Shown here piece after piece: positions 26,903 through 36,467 of a stretch of DNA of 64,000 nucleotides. Source of the stretch: Lysobacter lycopersici (GTDB lineage: Bacteria; Pseudomonadota; Gammaproteobacteria; Xanthomonadales; Xanthomonadaceae). Each line of letters begins with the position of its first letter. Position 1 is the first letter of the stretch. A model generated the notes under the pieces. The model was not told where the DNA came from, did no database searches, and saw only the letters and a list, made by a program, of their open reading frames with translations. Location of the stretch: positions 1,178,001 through 1,242,000 of the forward strand of contig NZ_CP041742.1 of NCBI RefSeq assembly GCF_007556775.1. The letters run 5' to 3'. Both the position numbers and the translations under genes were made by a program.

Positions 26903-27448
26903 TTACTGGCCGTTGTCCGGCTTGCTGGGGCAATCGACGGTCGCGCCGGCGGAGTTGGTGCAGGTACCGGTATGGGTCACCTTGCCATCGCTCCAACTGG
27001 TGGAACCCTCGTAGGTGCCGCCGTTCTTGTTGGTCGCGCTGGTATCGCGGCTGCCGGTGACGTTGCCGTCGGCATCGCGGGTGAAGCCGCCGCTGGTCTC
27101 CATGGTACCGCCATTGGCATTGGTCGCGGAACCGCTGGCCTGGTGGGTGAGGCTGCCGTCGGCATTGCGCGTGATGCTGCCCTGGCGTTCGGCGGTGCCG
27201 CCGTTCGCGCCGGTGACGCTGCCGCTGCGGGTCATGCTCGCGTTGCCTTCGCCGTCGCGTTGCCAGTCGCGCTGGCGTTCGCCCTGGAAGCGCGCGTTGT
27301 CGCGGTGGACCGACACGCTGCCCTGGTGCGCGCTGTGCTGCACGCTGCGGGAGCGTTCGCGGGCGCCGGCATCGAGGCTGGCGATCGTGCCGCAGGCGAG
27401 CAGGATCGCGGCGATCAGCACCGTGTTCTTGGTCTTGGTGTTCTGCAT
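26903..27448 (-). CDS. secreted tandem-repeat protein
   Basis: 181 residues with a signal-like N-terminus (KNTVLIAAILLACGTIASLDAGA). After an Arg/Gln-rich segment come three imperfect repeats of about 30 residues built on [SG]xxTxxNGGTxExxGxxTRxADGxxTxx: they start near GSVTGANGGT, GSATNANGGT and TSATNKNGGT. A C-terminal Cys pair (GTCTNSAGATVDCPS) may form a disulphide. I do not recognise the family. The composition (Gly, Asn, Thr, Ser) suggests a surface or matrix beta-structure. Confidence 0.82.
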   Translation of the reverse strand: MQNTKTKNTVLIAAILLACGTIASLDAGARERSRSVQHSAHQGSVSVHRDNARFQGERQRDWQRDGEGNASMTRSGSVTGANGGTAERQGSITRNADGSLTHQASGSATNANGGTMETSGGFTRDADGNVTGSRDTSATNKNGGTYEGSTSWSDGKVTHTGTCTNSAGATVDCPSKPDNGQ

Positions 27449-27667
27449 GGCTGTTCCTCGGAAGTGGGACTGGACGCCGCCGGGGGAAGGGGGAGCGGCG
27501 ACGCGTCCACTTTGCGCTGCGCCGATGTATGCGAGATGTACGCGACACGCCGCGCATGCCAGCAGATGCGTCTGGCCACGGCACCGGAAACAACTGCTTA
27601 CAAATCGCGGCCGAGGCCCATTTCCCGGGATTTGCGCAAACACCGCGGCGACCGCGATAGTGGCTGA

Positions 27668-28396
27668 ATGGCCACCGATGCCCCACCGCCCATGCTGCTG
27701 CTGGTCGACGATGACCTGCGCCTGCGCGAATTGCTGCAGCGTTACCTGGAATCGCAGGGCTTCGCGGTGAAGGGCGTCGGCGACGGCGCGCAGATGCAAC
27801 AGGCGCTCGATCGCGGGCACTTCGACCTGATCGTGCTGGACCTGATGCTGCCCGGCGAAAGCGGGCTGGACATCTGCCGTCGCCTGCGCGGCCAGGGCGA
27901 CGCGACGCCGGTGGTGATGCTCACCGCCAAGGGCGACGAGATCGACCGCATCGTCGGGCTGGAGATCGGCGCCGACGACTACCTGCCCAAGCCGGTCAAT
28001 CCGCGCGAACTGCTGGCGCGCATCCGCGCGATCCTGCGCCGCAGCGCGCCGCCGGCGCCGGGCGCGCCACTCGCGGATGGCGGGGAAGTACGTTTCGGGC
28101 CGTTCCTGCTCGACCTCGGCCGGCGCGAATTGAGCCGCGACGGCGAACCGCTGCGGATCACCGGCGGCGAATTCGCGATCCTGTCGGTGCTGTTGCGCCA
28201 TCCGCGCCAGCCGCTGAGCCGCGACCGCCTGATGAGCCTGGCGCGCGGCCGCGGGCACGAAGCGATGGAACGCAGCATCGATGTCGCCATCGCGCGCCTG
28301 CGCAAGCTGCTGGAAGACGACCCGAAGCTGCCGCGCATGCTGCAGACGGTATGGGGCGTCGGCTATGTCTACGTCCCGCCGGAGGAAGACGCATGA
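27668..28396 (+). CDS. ompR: OmpR/PhoB-family response regulator
   Basis: 242 residues. Receiver domain: acidic pocket VDDD (13-16), phosphoacceptor Asp58 in LIVLDLMLPG, TAKG and Lys in DDYLPKP. C-terminal winged-helix domain about 140-240 (LSRDGEPLRITGGEFAILSVLLRH, RSIDVAIARLRKLLEDDPK, TVWGVGYVYVPP). The gene overlaps the kinase gene by 4 nt. The pairing with a short EnvZ-like kinase makes OmpR the best match in the order; the regulon is not visible here. Confidence 0.92.
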   Translation: MATDAPPPMLLLVDDDLRLRELLQRYLESQGFAVKGVGDGAQMQQALDRGHFDLIVLDLMLPGESGLDICRRLRGQGDATPVVMLTAKGDEIDRIVGLEIGADDYLPKPVNPRELLARIRAILRRSAPPAPGAPLADGGEVRFGPFLLDLGRRELSRDGEPLRITGGEFAILSVLLRHPRQPLSRDRLMSLARGRGHEAMERSIDVAIARLRKLLEDDPKLPRMLQTVWGVGYVYVPPEEDA

Positions 28397-29649
28397 ATCG
28401 TCCCGTGCGCGGCGTGTTCGCGCAACTCGTGCTGGTGATCGCGCTGGTGCTGGTCGGCACCATCGTGCTCGCGGTGTTGCTCGGCCGCGAACTCACCAGC
28501 CGACCGCCGACCGTGCAACTGCTGCACAGCATCGACGCGTTCGCCGAATCGGTGGAAGCGCTCGACCGCGACCAGCCGGCCGCGCGCACGCTGGAATTGC
28601 TGCGCAGCAACGGCCTCGAGGTCCGCACCGATCCACCCGTCGCCGATTCGGACCAGCTCTCGCCCTGGTTCTCGCTGATCGAAAGCCGGGCGCGCAACGT
28701 GCTCGGCGACCGCGAGGTGGTGGCCGGGCGCAGCGCGCGCGGCGACGTGCTGTGGCTGAAGCTCGACACCACGCAACCGTTGTGGGTGGCCTTTGCCCAG
28801 GGCGCGCGCGTGGGCGCGCGGCAATTCTCGGTGCTGCTGCTGGCCGGATGCGCGCTGCTGGTGTGGCTGGCGGCGGCGTATTTCGCCCGGCGCCTGGCCC
28901 TGCCGCTGCGGGAACTGGCCGCCGCCGCGCCTGCGCTGATGCGCGGCGAGGACGTCGGCCTCGGCGGCGCGGGCGCGCCGCGCGAAGTGCGCGAATTGCA
29001 GTCGGTGCTGCTGCGCGCCAGCAGCGAAGTACGCGAAGCCGCCAGCGAGAGGGTGCTCATGCTCGCGGGGATTTCGCACGACCTGCGCACGCCGCTGACG
29101 CGGGTGCAGTATGCGCTGGCACTGTTGCCGGGCACCGATCCCGACCTGCTCGAAGGCATGGAACGCGACATCGGCGAGATCGACGCGATCCTGTCGCAGT
29201 TCATCGCTTATGCGCGCGATGGCCGCGACGAGGCGATCGAGACCGTCGACCTCGCGGAAACCTGCCGCAACGCGCTCGCCGCCGCCGCGTTCGATTGGGA
29301 AATCGAACTCGCGCCGCAGGCGCCGGTGCGCGGCCGGCCGATGGCGCTGCTGCGCGCGATCGAGAACCTGGTCGGCAATGCCGAACGCCACGGCGAGCCG
29401 ATCTTCGCGCTGTCGCTGCAACGCGGCGGCGATGCCTGGCGGATCGAAATCGCGGACCAGGGTCCGGGCCTGTCCGCCGATGCCGCCAGGCGCGCACGCC
29501 AGCCGTTCGTGCACGACGACAGCGCGGGCGGTACCGGCCTCGGCCTCGCCATCGTCGAACGCATCGCGCGCCAGCACCACGGCGAACTGCAACTGCATGC
29601 GAACACGCCGCGCGGCCTGCGCGCGGTGCTGCTGCTGCGCGACGCCTGA
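28393..29649 (+). CDS. envZ: EnvZ-type sensor histidine kinase
   Basis: 418 residues. TM1 at about 9-30, periplasmic loop of about 110 residues, TM2 at about 145-165, a HAMP-like linker, then DHp with phosphoacceptor His229 in AGISHDLRTPLTRVQ (the HDLRTPL form of OmpR partners), N-box ENLVGNAERHGEP, G1 ADQGPGLS and G2 GGTGLGLAIVERI. Likely responds to an envelope or osmotic signal and phosphorylates the upstream regulator. ATG start 28393 overlaps the ompR stop (ATGA). Confidence 0.92.
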   Translation: MNRPVRGVFAQLVLVIALVLVGTIVLAVLLGRELTSRPPTVQLLHSIDAFAESVEALDRDQPAARTLELLRSNGLEVRTDPPVADSDQLSPWFSLIESRARNVLGDREVVAGRSARGDVLWLKLDTTQPLWVAFAQGARVGARQFSVLLLAGCALLVWLAAAYFARRLALPLRELAAAAPALMRGEDVGLGGAGAPREVRELQSVLLRASSEVREAASERVLMLAGISHDLRTPLTRVQYALALLPGTDPDLLEGMERDIGEIDAILSQFIAYARDGRDEAIETVDLAETCRNALAAAAFDWEIELAPQAPVRGRPMALLRAIENLVGNAERHGEPIFALSLQRGGDAWRIEIADQGPGLSADAARRARQPFVHDDSAGGTGLGLAIVERIARQHHGELQLHANTPRGLRAVLLLRDA

Positions 29650-29655
29650 CTCGCC

Positions 29656-29883
29656 TCAGCCGCCGAGGAACCAGCGCACCGCGAACAGCCCGAACAGCGC
29701 CCACGCGAACGGCTTCAATCCGCGCCACATGCGCCAGGCGATGAACAGCGCGCCGATCGCCAGCAGCCAGCGCACTACCTGCGGGCGTCCCGCTTCGGCC
29801 GGCAGCGCCGCGGCGCGTTCGACCAGCTGGCTGGCGGCGGTGTGCAGCGAGGTTTCGAACGGGCTGCGGGTCTGGGTGTTCAT
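29656..29883 (-). CDS. small membrane protein of unknown function
   Basis: 75 residues, MNTQTRSPFETSLHTAASQLVERAAALP then one or two hydrophobic segments (WLLAIGALFIAWRMW and PFAWALFGLFAVRWFLGG). The ATG at 29883 was chosen because upstream residues are unlike a protein. The N-terminal half is amphipathic helix. Stops 6 nt from envZ on the opposite strand. Confidence 0.72.
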   Translation of the reverse strand: MNTQTRSPFETSLHTAASQLVERAAALPAEAGRPQVVRWLLAIGALFIAWRMWRGLKPFAWALFGLFAVRWFLGG

Positions 29884-30033
29884 CGCTGATTCCTGATCCG
29901 GAAGGGACGAAGGCGATTCTCCGCAGCAGGGCTGCGCCCGCCATTCGCAGCCATCAGCCATCGCGGGTGATGGCTGTCATGCGCTGCCGGCCGCGGCCGC
30001 GAACCGGTGGATTTGAGCGGCCCCGGCCGAAAG

Positions 30034-30050
30034 CGTACAATTTCGGTACG
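30034..30050. promoter_or_regulatory. possible Rrf2-type operator upstream of suf operon
   Basis: CGTAC (30034-30038) and GTACG (30046-30050) make an inverted repeat with a 7-nt centre, 18 nt before the ATG of the operon's own Rrf2 regulator. The position fits autoregulation, but no binding evidence exists. Confidence 0.45.
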
Positions 30051-30067
30051 GTTTCGAGGCCCACGCC

Positions 30068-30514
30068 ATGCTTCGCGTCACCAAGCTCACCGACTACGCC
30101 ACCCTGGTCCTGACCGTGCTCGCCGCGCGGCCCGGCGAAGTGCTGAGCGCCGCCGGACTTGCCGAACAGGCGGGGCTGGAAGCGCCGACCGTGGCCAAGG
30201 TGCTGAAGCCGCTGGCCCAGGCCGGGCTGGTCGAGGCCTTCCGCGGCGCGAGCGGCGGCTATCGCCTCGCCCGCCCCGCCGCGCGCATCACCCTGGTCGA
30301 CATCGTCGAGGCGCTGGAAGGCCCGCTCGGCATGACCGAATGCAGCGTGCATGCCGGCGCCTGCGGCATCGAGAGCTCCTGCGGCGTGCGCGCCAACTGG
30401 CGCCGCATCAACGATGTGGTCGCCGATGCGCTGCGCAAGGTCACGCTGGCGGAAATGCTCGCCCCGCCCGCGCGCATGTCGCGCACGATTCCCGCCACGT
30501 TGGCGACGGCCTGA
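30068..30514 (+). CDS. sufR: SUF system Rrf2-family regulator
   Basis: 148 residues, Rrf2/IscR-like: winged helix [54 protein letters not shown], then an Fe-S-binding-type loop with Cys92, Cys99 and Cys105 ([15 protein letters not shown]). In this family the cluster reports cellular Fe-S status and controls the suf genes that follow. It sits 11 nt before sufB. Not related to cyanobacterial SufR; symbol is by role. Confidence 0.9.
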   Translation: MLRVTKLTDYATLVLTVLAARPGEVLSAAGLAEQAGLEAPTVAKVLKPLAQAGLVEAFRGASGGYRLARPAARITLVDIVEALEGPLGMTECSVHAGACGIESSCGVRANWRRINDVVADALRKVTLAEMLAPPARMSRTIPATLATA

Positions 30515-30525
30515 GGAACGCGATC

Positions 30526-31983
<1,458 letters not shown>

Positions 31984-31992
31984 TTTTGATTT

Positions 31993-32063
31993 TGTAGGAG
32001 CGGCTTTAGCCGCGAGCTTTTCTTGCACGCTGCGAACATGTCGCGGCTAAAGCCGCTCCTACA
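31993..32063. repeat. perfect 23-bp inverted repeat between sufB and sufC
   Basis: 31993-32015 (TGTAGGAGCGGCTTTAGCC...) is the exact reverse complement of 32041-32063 (...GGCTAAAGCCGCTCCTACA) with a 25-nt loop. A near-identical element lies at 43978-44042. It is a dispersed palindromic repeat here placed inside an operon. Confidence 0.9.
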
Positions 32064-32081
32064 GGGGCGGAATGGAACGGA

Positions 32082-32852
32082 ATGAACATGCTGAAAATCG
32101 AAAACCTCCACGCCCGCGTCGCCGGCCGCGAAATCCTCAAGGGCCTGTCGCTCGAGGTGAAGCCCGGCGAAGTGCACGCGATCATGGGCCCGAACGGCGC
32201 CGGCAAGTCCACGCTCGGCAACATCCTCGCCGGCCGCGACGGCTACGAAGTGACCGAAGGTTCCGTCGAATTCGACGGCAAGCCGCTGCTCGAACTCGAA
32301 CCCGAGGAACGCGCGGCCGCCGGCATGTTCCTCGCGTTCCAGTACCCGGTGGAAATCCCGGGCGTGAACAACACCTATTTCCTGCGCAGCGCGCTCAACG
32401 CGCAACGCAAGGCGCGCGGCGAGCCGGAGCTGGATTCCATGCAGTTCCTCAAGCTGGTGCGCGAGAAGATCAAGGTGCTGCACCTGCCCGACACCCTGCT
32501 CAACCGCGGCGTGAACGAAGGCTTTTCCGGTGGCGAGAAGAAGCGCAACGAGATCTTCCAGCTCGCGGTGCTGGAACCGAAGCTGGCGATCCTCGACGAA
32601 ACCGACAGCGGCCTCGACATCGACGCGCTGAAATCCGTCGCCGACGGCGTGAACGCGCTGCGTTCGACGGATCGCGCGTTCCTCGTCATCACCCACTACC
32701 AGCGCCTGCTCGATTACATCAAGCCGGACGTGGTGCACGTGCTCGCCGACGGCCGCATCGTCGAAACCGGCGGCCCGGAGCTCGCGCTGGAACTGGAAGC
32801 GCATGGCTACGCATGGGTGAAGGATCGCGTCGCGCCCGAGGCGACGGCCTGA
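32082..32852 (+). CDS. sufC: Fe-S assembly ATPase SufC
   Basis: 256 residues from the ATG at 32082 (an ATG two codons later is also possible). ABC ATPase: Walker A GPNGAGKST (36-44), Q-loop FQYPVEIPGV, SufC-type signature FSGGEKKRNEIFQ, Walker B LAILDETDSGLDID, switch His THYQRLL. It energises the SufBCD scaffold. Downstream of the repeat and 1 nt before sufD. Confidence 0.97.
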   Translation: MNMLKIENLHARVAGREILKGLSLEVKPGEVHAIMGPNGAGKSTLGNILAGRDGYEVTEGSVEFDGKPLLELEPEERAAAGMFLAFQYPVEIPGVNNTYFLRSALNAQRKARGEPELDSMQFLKLVREKIKVLHLPDTLLNRGVNEGFSGGEKKRNEIFQLAVLEPKLAILDETDSGLDIDALKSVADGVNALRSTDRAFLVITHYQRLLDYIKPDVVHVLADGRIVETGGPELALELEAHGYAWVKDRVAPEATA

Positions 32853-32853
32853 C

Positions 32854-33963
32854 ATGAGAGCGTTGCTGGACGAACTCGGCCTGCGCGAAAACCAGGCCAG
32901 CCGCGAATCCTGGCGCTATAGTCGGACCGCGATTCGCGCCCTGTCGCAACAGGATTTCGTGATCGCTGATGGCACCGCGGCCGTACCAGACGCGTTGCGC
33001 GAACGCTACGAACTCGCGGAAACGAACGGTCGCCGGATCGTGTTCGTCAACGGCGCGTTTTCCGCCGAGCATTCCGATTTCGCCGGCGACGATGTCGAAG
33101 TCGCGCATGCAGGCGGCACGACGACACTGACGGGCTGGAACGGCGACGTGGATCCGATTCATCTCGTGTACCTGTCGATTCCCGGGTTCGCGCCGAGCCA
33201 GTGGGCGCACGAACTCGCGATCGATCTGCGCGGGCCGGCCAGCATCTTCGAGCAACATCTCGGCGAATCCGGCGCGAATGTGCTTGGCGTCCTGCGCGTG
33301 AACCTCGACATCGCCCGCTACACGCCCATTCGCACGGTCACACTGTGCGAACTGCCGGATTCGGCGTCGCTGATCCGCCGCGTGCAATCGAATCTCCCGG
33401 AGGATGTCGACTTTGACGCTACCTTCGCCCTGTTCGGCGGCCGCCTGCAGCGCCACGAAATCGCCGTCGGTCTGGCGGAACGCGTCGCCACCCACGCGTC
33501 GCGCGGCGTGTTCGTGCTTGGCGCACGCGAGCACGTCGATGTACGGCTCGACGTGAGTCATTCCGCGCCAGACACGGGCTGCGACCTCGTGTGGCGTGGC
33601 ATCGCCGGCGGCCGTGCGCGCGGCATCTTGCACGGCGGCATCACCATTGACGAAGGCGCCGACGGCAGCGAGGCTACGTTGTCGAACAAGAACCTGCTGC
33701 TGTCCGAGAACGCGGAAATCGACACCCAGCCGGTGCTGGAAATCCACGCCGACGAAGTGAAAGCCGCGCACGGCGCCACCGTCGGCCAGCTCGACCCGAC
33801 CGCGCTGTTCTACCTGCGTTCGCGCGGGATTCCCGAAACCGATGCGCGCCGCCTGCTGACTGCCGCGTTCTGTCGCGAAATCGTTGCCGGCGTCGATGAC
33901 GAAACGCTGCGGGCCGCACTCGATGCGGCGCTGGATCGCGCGCTGGCGAGGATCGCGGCGTGA
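32854..33963 (+). CDS. sufD: Fe-S assembly protein SufD
   Basis: 369 residues, paralogue of SufB forming the SufBC2D complex: NGIFSAEHS-like N-terminus (FVNGAFSAEHSDFAG), YLSIPGFAPSQ, then the conserved end NKNLLLSENAEIDTQPVLEIHADEVKAAHGATVGQLDPTALFYLRSRGI. Somewhat shorter than SufD of E. coli (about 420). A GTGA overlap couples it to sufS. Confidence 0.94.
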   Translation: MRALLDELGLRENQASRESWRYSRTAIRALSQQDFVIADGTAAVPDALRERYELAETNGRRIVFVNGAFSAEHSDFAGDDVEVAHAGGTTTLTGWNGDVDPIHLVYLSIPGFAPSQWAHELAIDLRGPASIFEQHLGESGANVLGVLRVNLDIARYTPIRTVTLCELPDSASLIRRVQSNLPEDVDFDATFALFGGRLQRHEIAVGLAERVATHASRGVFVLGAREHVDVRLDVSHSAPDTGCDLVWRGIAGGRARGILHGGITIDEGADGSEATLSNKNLLLSENAEIDTQPVLEIHADEVKAAHGATVGQLDPTALFYLRSRGIPETDARRLLTAAFCREIVAGVDDETLRAALDAALDRALARIAA

Positions 33964-35177
33964 GCATCGACTGGAGCGCAGTCCGCGCCGACTTCCCGTT
34001 GCTCCGGCGCGAAGTGCACGGCAAGCCGCTGGTCTACCTCGATTCGGCGAACACCGGGCAGAAGCCGGCCTCGGTGATCGAGACCGTCGATGATTTCTAT
34101 CGCCGCCACAACGCCAACGTCAGCCGCGCGGTGCACGCGCTGGGCAGCGAGGCGACCGAAGCCTACGAGGCCGCGCGCGGCAAGCTCGCCGCCTTCGCCA
34201 ACGTGCGCGCGGACGACATCGTGCTGTGCAGCGGCACCACGTTCGCGATCAACCTGGCCGCGTACTCGTGGGCGTTGCCGCGGCTCAAGCCCGGCGATTC
34301 CATCCTGCTCACGCGCATGGAGCACCACGCCAACATCGTGCCGTGGCAGCTGGTCGCCGAACGCACCGGCGCGAAGATCAAGGTCGCGGAGATCAACGAA
34401 GACGGCACGCTCGATCTCGTCGCGCTGCATGCGGCAATGACGCCGGACGTGAAAGTCCTCGGCGTGGCGCATGTGTCCAACGTGCTCGGCACCATCAACC
34501 CGGTGCGCGAGATCTGCCGCGAGGCGCGCCGTCGCGGCATCGCCACCGTCGTCGACGGCTCGCAGGCGATGCCGCACATGCCGGTGGACATCGCCGCCAT
34601 CGGCTGCGATTTCTATGCCTTCACCGGGCACAAGATGTGCGGCCCGACCGGCGCCGGCGCGTTGTGGGCGCGGCGCGAACACCTCGAAGCTATGCCGCCC
34701 TTCCTCGGCGGTGGCGAGATGATCAAGGAAGTGCGTTTCGACGGGACGGTGTTCAACGACCCGCCGCACAAGTTCGAGGCCGGCACGCCGAACATCGCCG
34801 GACAGATCGGCCTCGGCGCAGCGACGGATTACCTAGCGGCCATCGGCATGGCGAACATCGCCACGCGCGAAGGCGAACTGCTGGCGCACGCGACCGAAGA
34901 TCTTTCGAAGATCGACGGCCTGCGCATCATCGGCACCGCACCGGACAAGGCCGCGGTCATCAGCTTCCTGGTCGAGGGCGCGCACGCGCACGACCTCGCC
35001 ACCTTGCTCGACCTGGAAGGCGTGGCGGTACGCTCCGGCCACCATTGCGCGCATCCGCTGATGCAGTTCTACGGCGTGCCCGCGACCTGCCGCGCCTCGT
35101 TCGCCTTCTACAATACGCACGAGGAAGTGGAAGCCTTCGTCGTGGCCTTGCAGAAGGTGCGCCGGCTGCTAGGCTAA
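33960..35177 (+). CDS. sufS: cysteine desulfurase SufS
   Basis: 405 residues, class V aminotransferase fold, GTG start at 33960 overlapping the sufD stop. PLP Lys225 lies in YAFTGHKMCGPTG and the persulfide-forming Cys363 in VRSGHHCAHPL (RxGxHCA is the group II SufS signature). Mobilises sulfur from cysteine for the SufBCD scaffold. No sufE or sufU partner is next to it. Confidence 0.97.
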   Translation: MSIDWSAVRADFPLLRREVHGKPLVYLDSANTGQKPASVIETVDDFYRRHNANVSRAVHALGSEATEAYEAARGKLAAFANVRADDIVLCSGTTFAINLAAYSWALPRLKPGDSILLTRMEHHANIVPWQLVAERTGAKIKVAEINEDGTLDLVALHAAMTPDVKVLGVAHVSNVLGTINPVREICREARRRGIATVVDGSQAMPHMPVDIAAIGCDFYAFTGHKMCGPTGAGALWARREHLEAMPPFLGGGEMIKEVRFDGTVFNDPPHKFEAGTPNIAGQIGLGAATDYLAAIGMANIATREGELLAHATEDLSKIDGLRIIGTAPDKAAVISFLVEGAHAHDLATLLDLEGVAVRSGHHCAHPLMQFYGVPATCRASFAFYNTHEEVEAFVVALQKVRRLLG

Positions 35178-35197
35178 TCCCGGGAAAAGGGGATGCC

Positions 35198-35473
35198 ATG
35201 ACCGACCAGTCCGAAACGAGCGCGCTCCTGCGCGAGATCCGCGACAACCAGCGCATCCAGCTCGAGCGCCAGGCCGAAGCGCTGGACATGCAACGCCGCC
35301 AGTTCGAAATGGCGAACAAGCAATTCGAGCGCGCCGAACGCCTGCAAGGCCGTGCCGAGGCGATCCAGGGGCGCGCCGCCACCACGATCAAGATGATCGT
35401 CTGGATCGCGGTGCCATTGTTGCTGCTGCTGATCGTGCTTTTGCTTCTTCCCCACTTCATGCACCGGTACTAG
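35198..35473 (+). CDS. coiled-coil protein with C-terminal membrane anchor
   Basis: 91 residues: a Gln/Arg/Glu-rich helical segment (about 6-60, IRDNQRIQLERQAEALDMQ, FERAERLQGRAEAIQGRAA) with heptad-like pattern, then one hydrophobic segment IVWIAVPLLLLLIVLLLLP. Follows sufS by 20 nt and precedes the GNAT by 2 nt, so it looks operonic. Unrecognised family; a C-tail-anchored arrangement is the likely topology. Confidence 0.8.
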   Translation: MTDQSETSALLREIRDNQRIQLERQAEALDMQRRQFEMANKQFERAERLQGRAEAIQGRAATTIKMIVWIAVPLLLLLIVLLLLPHFMHRY

Positions 35474-35475
35474 GC

Positions 35476-36000
35476 ATGGAGACGATCGTTTTCCGCGATG
35501 CGGTCGAAGCCGACATTCCCGCGCTGGTCGCGCTGGTGACCTCGGCGTACCGCGGCGACGCCAGCCGCGCCGGCTGGACCACCGAGGCCGACCTGCTCGA
35601 CGGCAACCGGATCGATCCCGAGGTGTTGCGTGGCGATATCCTGCGCGCCGACAGCCGCATCCTGCTCGCTGAACGCGGTGGCGAAACGCTCGGTTGCGCG
35701 CATGTCTGCATCGAAGACGGCGCCGGCTATTTCGGGATGTTCGCGATCCGTCCGGACCTGCAGGGCGCAGGGCTGGGCAAGCTGTTGCTGGCCGAAGCCG
35801 AGCGCGTGGTGCGCGAGGACTGGAAGCTGCCGGCGATGCGCATGACCGTGATCGACGTGCGCGACGAGCTTATCGCCTACTACGAACGCCGCGGTTACCG
35901 CCGCACCGGGATCAAGAAGCCATTCCCCGCAACCGATCCGCGTTTCGGCATTCCCCTTCGCAACGACCTGCGTTTCGAAGTGTTGGAGAAAAACCTGTGA
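35476..36000 (+). CDS. GNAT family N-acetyltransferase
   Basis: 174 residues; GNAT fold with acetyl-CoA P-loop-like segment RPDLQGAGLGKLLLAEAE and strand FGMFAI preceding it. The C-terminal YERRGYRRTGIKKPFP is typical of amino-acid or small-molecule acetyltransferases. Starts 2 nt after the coiled-coil gene. Substrate unknown. Confidence 0.88.
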   Translation: METIVFRDAVEADIPALVALVTSAYRGDASRAGWTTEADLLDGNRIDPEVLRGDILRADSRILLAERGGETLGCAHVCIEDGAGYFGMFAIRPDLQGAGLGKLLLAEAERVVREDWKLPAMRMTVIDVRDELIAYYERRGYRRTGIKKPFPATDPRFGIPLRNDLRFEVLEKNL

Positions 36001-36024
36001 GGGTTGGGCTTTGAGGAACATGCC

Positions 36025-36348
36025 GTGAGCGAGCGCTGGCTGCGCGCTTGCGCGATCGGCGAACTGCTGCCCGGTGAATCGACGGTGGCCTGGGACGGCG
36101 ACGCGCCGATACTGGTCGTGAACATCGACGGCGATTGCTACGCGCTCGACGACCGTTGCACGCACGAGGATTTCGAACTGTCGGCCGGCGCGTTCGATCC
36201 CGGTTCCGCGACCATCGAGTGCGTGCTGCATGGCTCCAGGTTCGACGTGCGCGACGGCCGCGCGCTCAACCCCCCGGCCTACGCGCCGGTGCGGACCTAC
36301 AAAACGAAGATCGAAGACGACTCGGTCTGGGTCCGGATCGACGACTGA
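36025..36348 (+). CDS. Rieske-type [2Fe-2S] ferredoxin (NirD/BphF-like)
   Basis: 107 residues from a GTG at 36025 with GAGGAA 8-13 nt upstream (a TTG 7 codons earlier is open but lacks this). Rieske ligands: Cys45-x-His47 (CTH) and Cys66-x-x-His69 (CVLH). No reductase or oxygenase partner is present, so it is probably an electron carrier maturing or working with the Suf system. Last gene of the suf transcript, ending about 40 nt before the Fur-box-like site. Confidence 0.88.
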   Translation: MSERWLRACAIGELLPGESTVAWDGDAPILVVNIDGDCYALDDRCTHEDFELSAGAFDPGSATIECVLHGSRFDVRDGRALNPPAYAPVRTYKTKIEDDSVWVRIDD

Positions 36349-36387
36349 CCCGCCGGCCCAGGGCTGGGGTATCTGCTCGATTTCCAG

Positions 36388-36410
36388 TTGCGAATAATTC
36401 GCATTTGCGA
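36388..36410. promoter_or_regulatory. Fur-box-like operator
   Basis: TGCGAATAATTCGCA (36389-36403) is a perfect 6-3-6 palindrome, and the flanking TTGCG..CATTTGCG fits the extended Fur pattern seen in gammaproteobacteria. It lies about 60-80 nt before the receptor start, where repression by Fur-iron would be expected. Confidence 0.7.
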
Positions 36411-36467
36411 TTGAATATGCCGGTCAGCCCGAGCTCGAACGCCAGGGCCCCCACCAAGACCGAGCCC

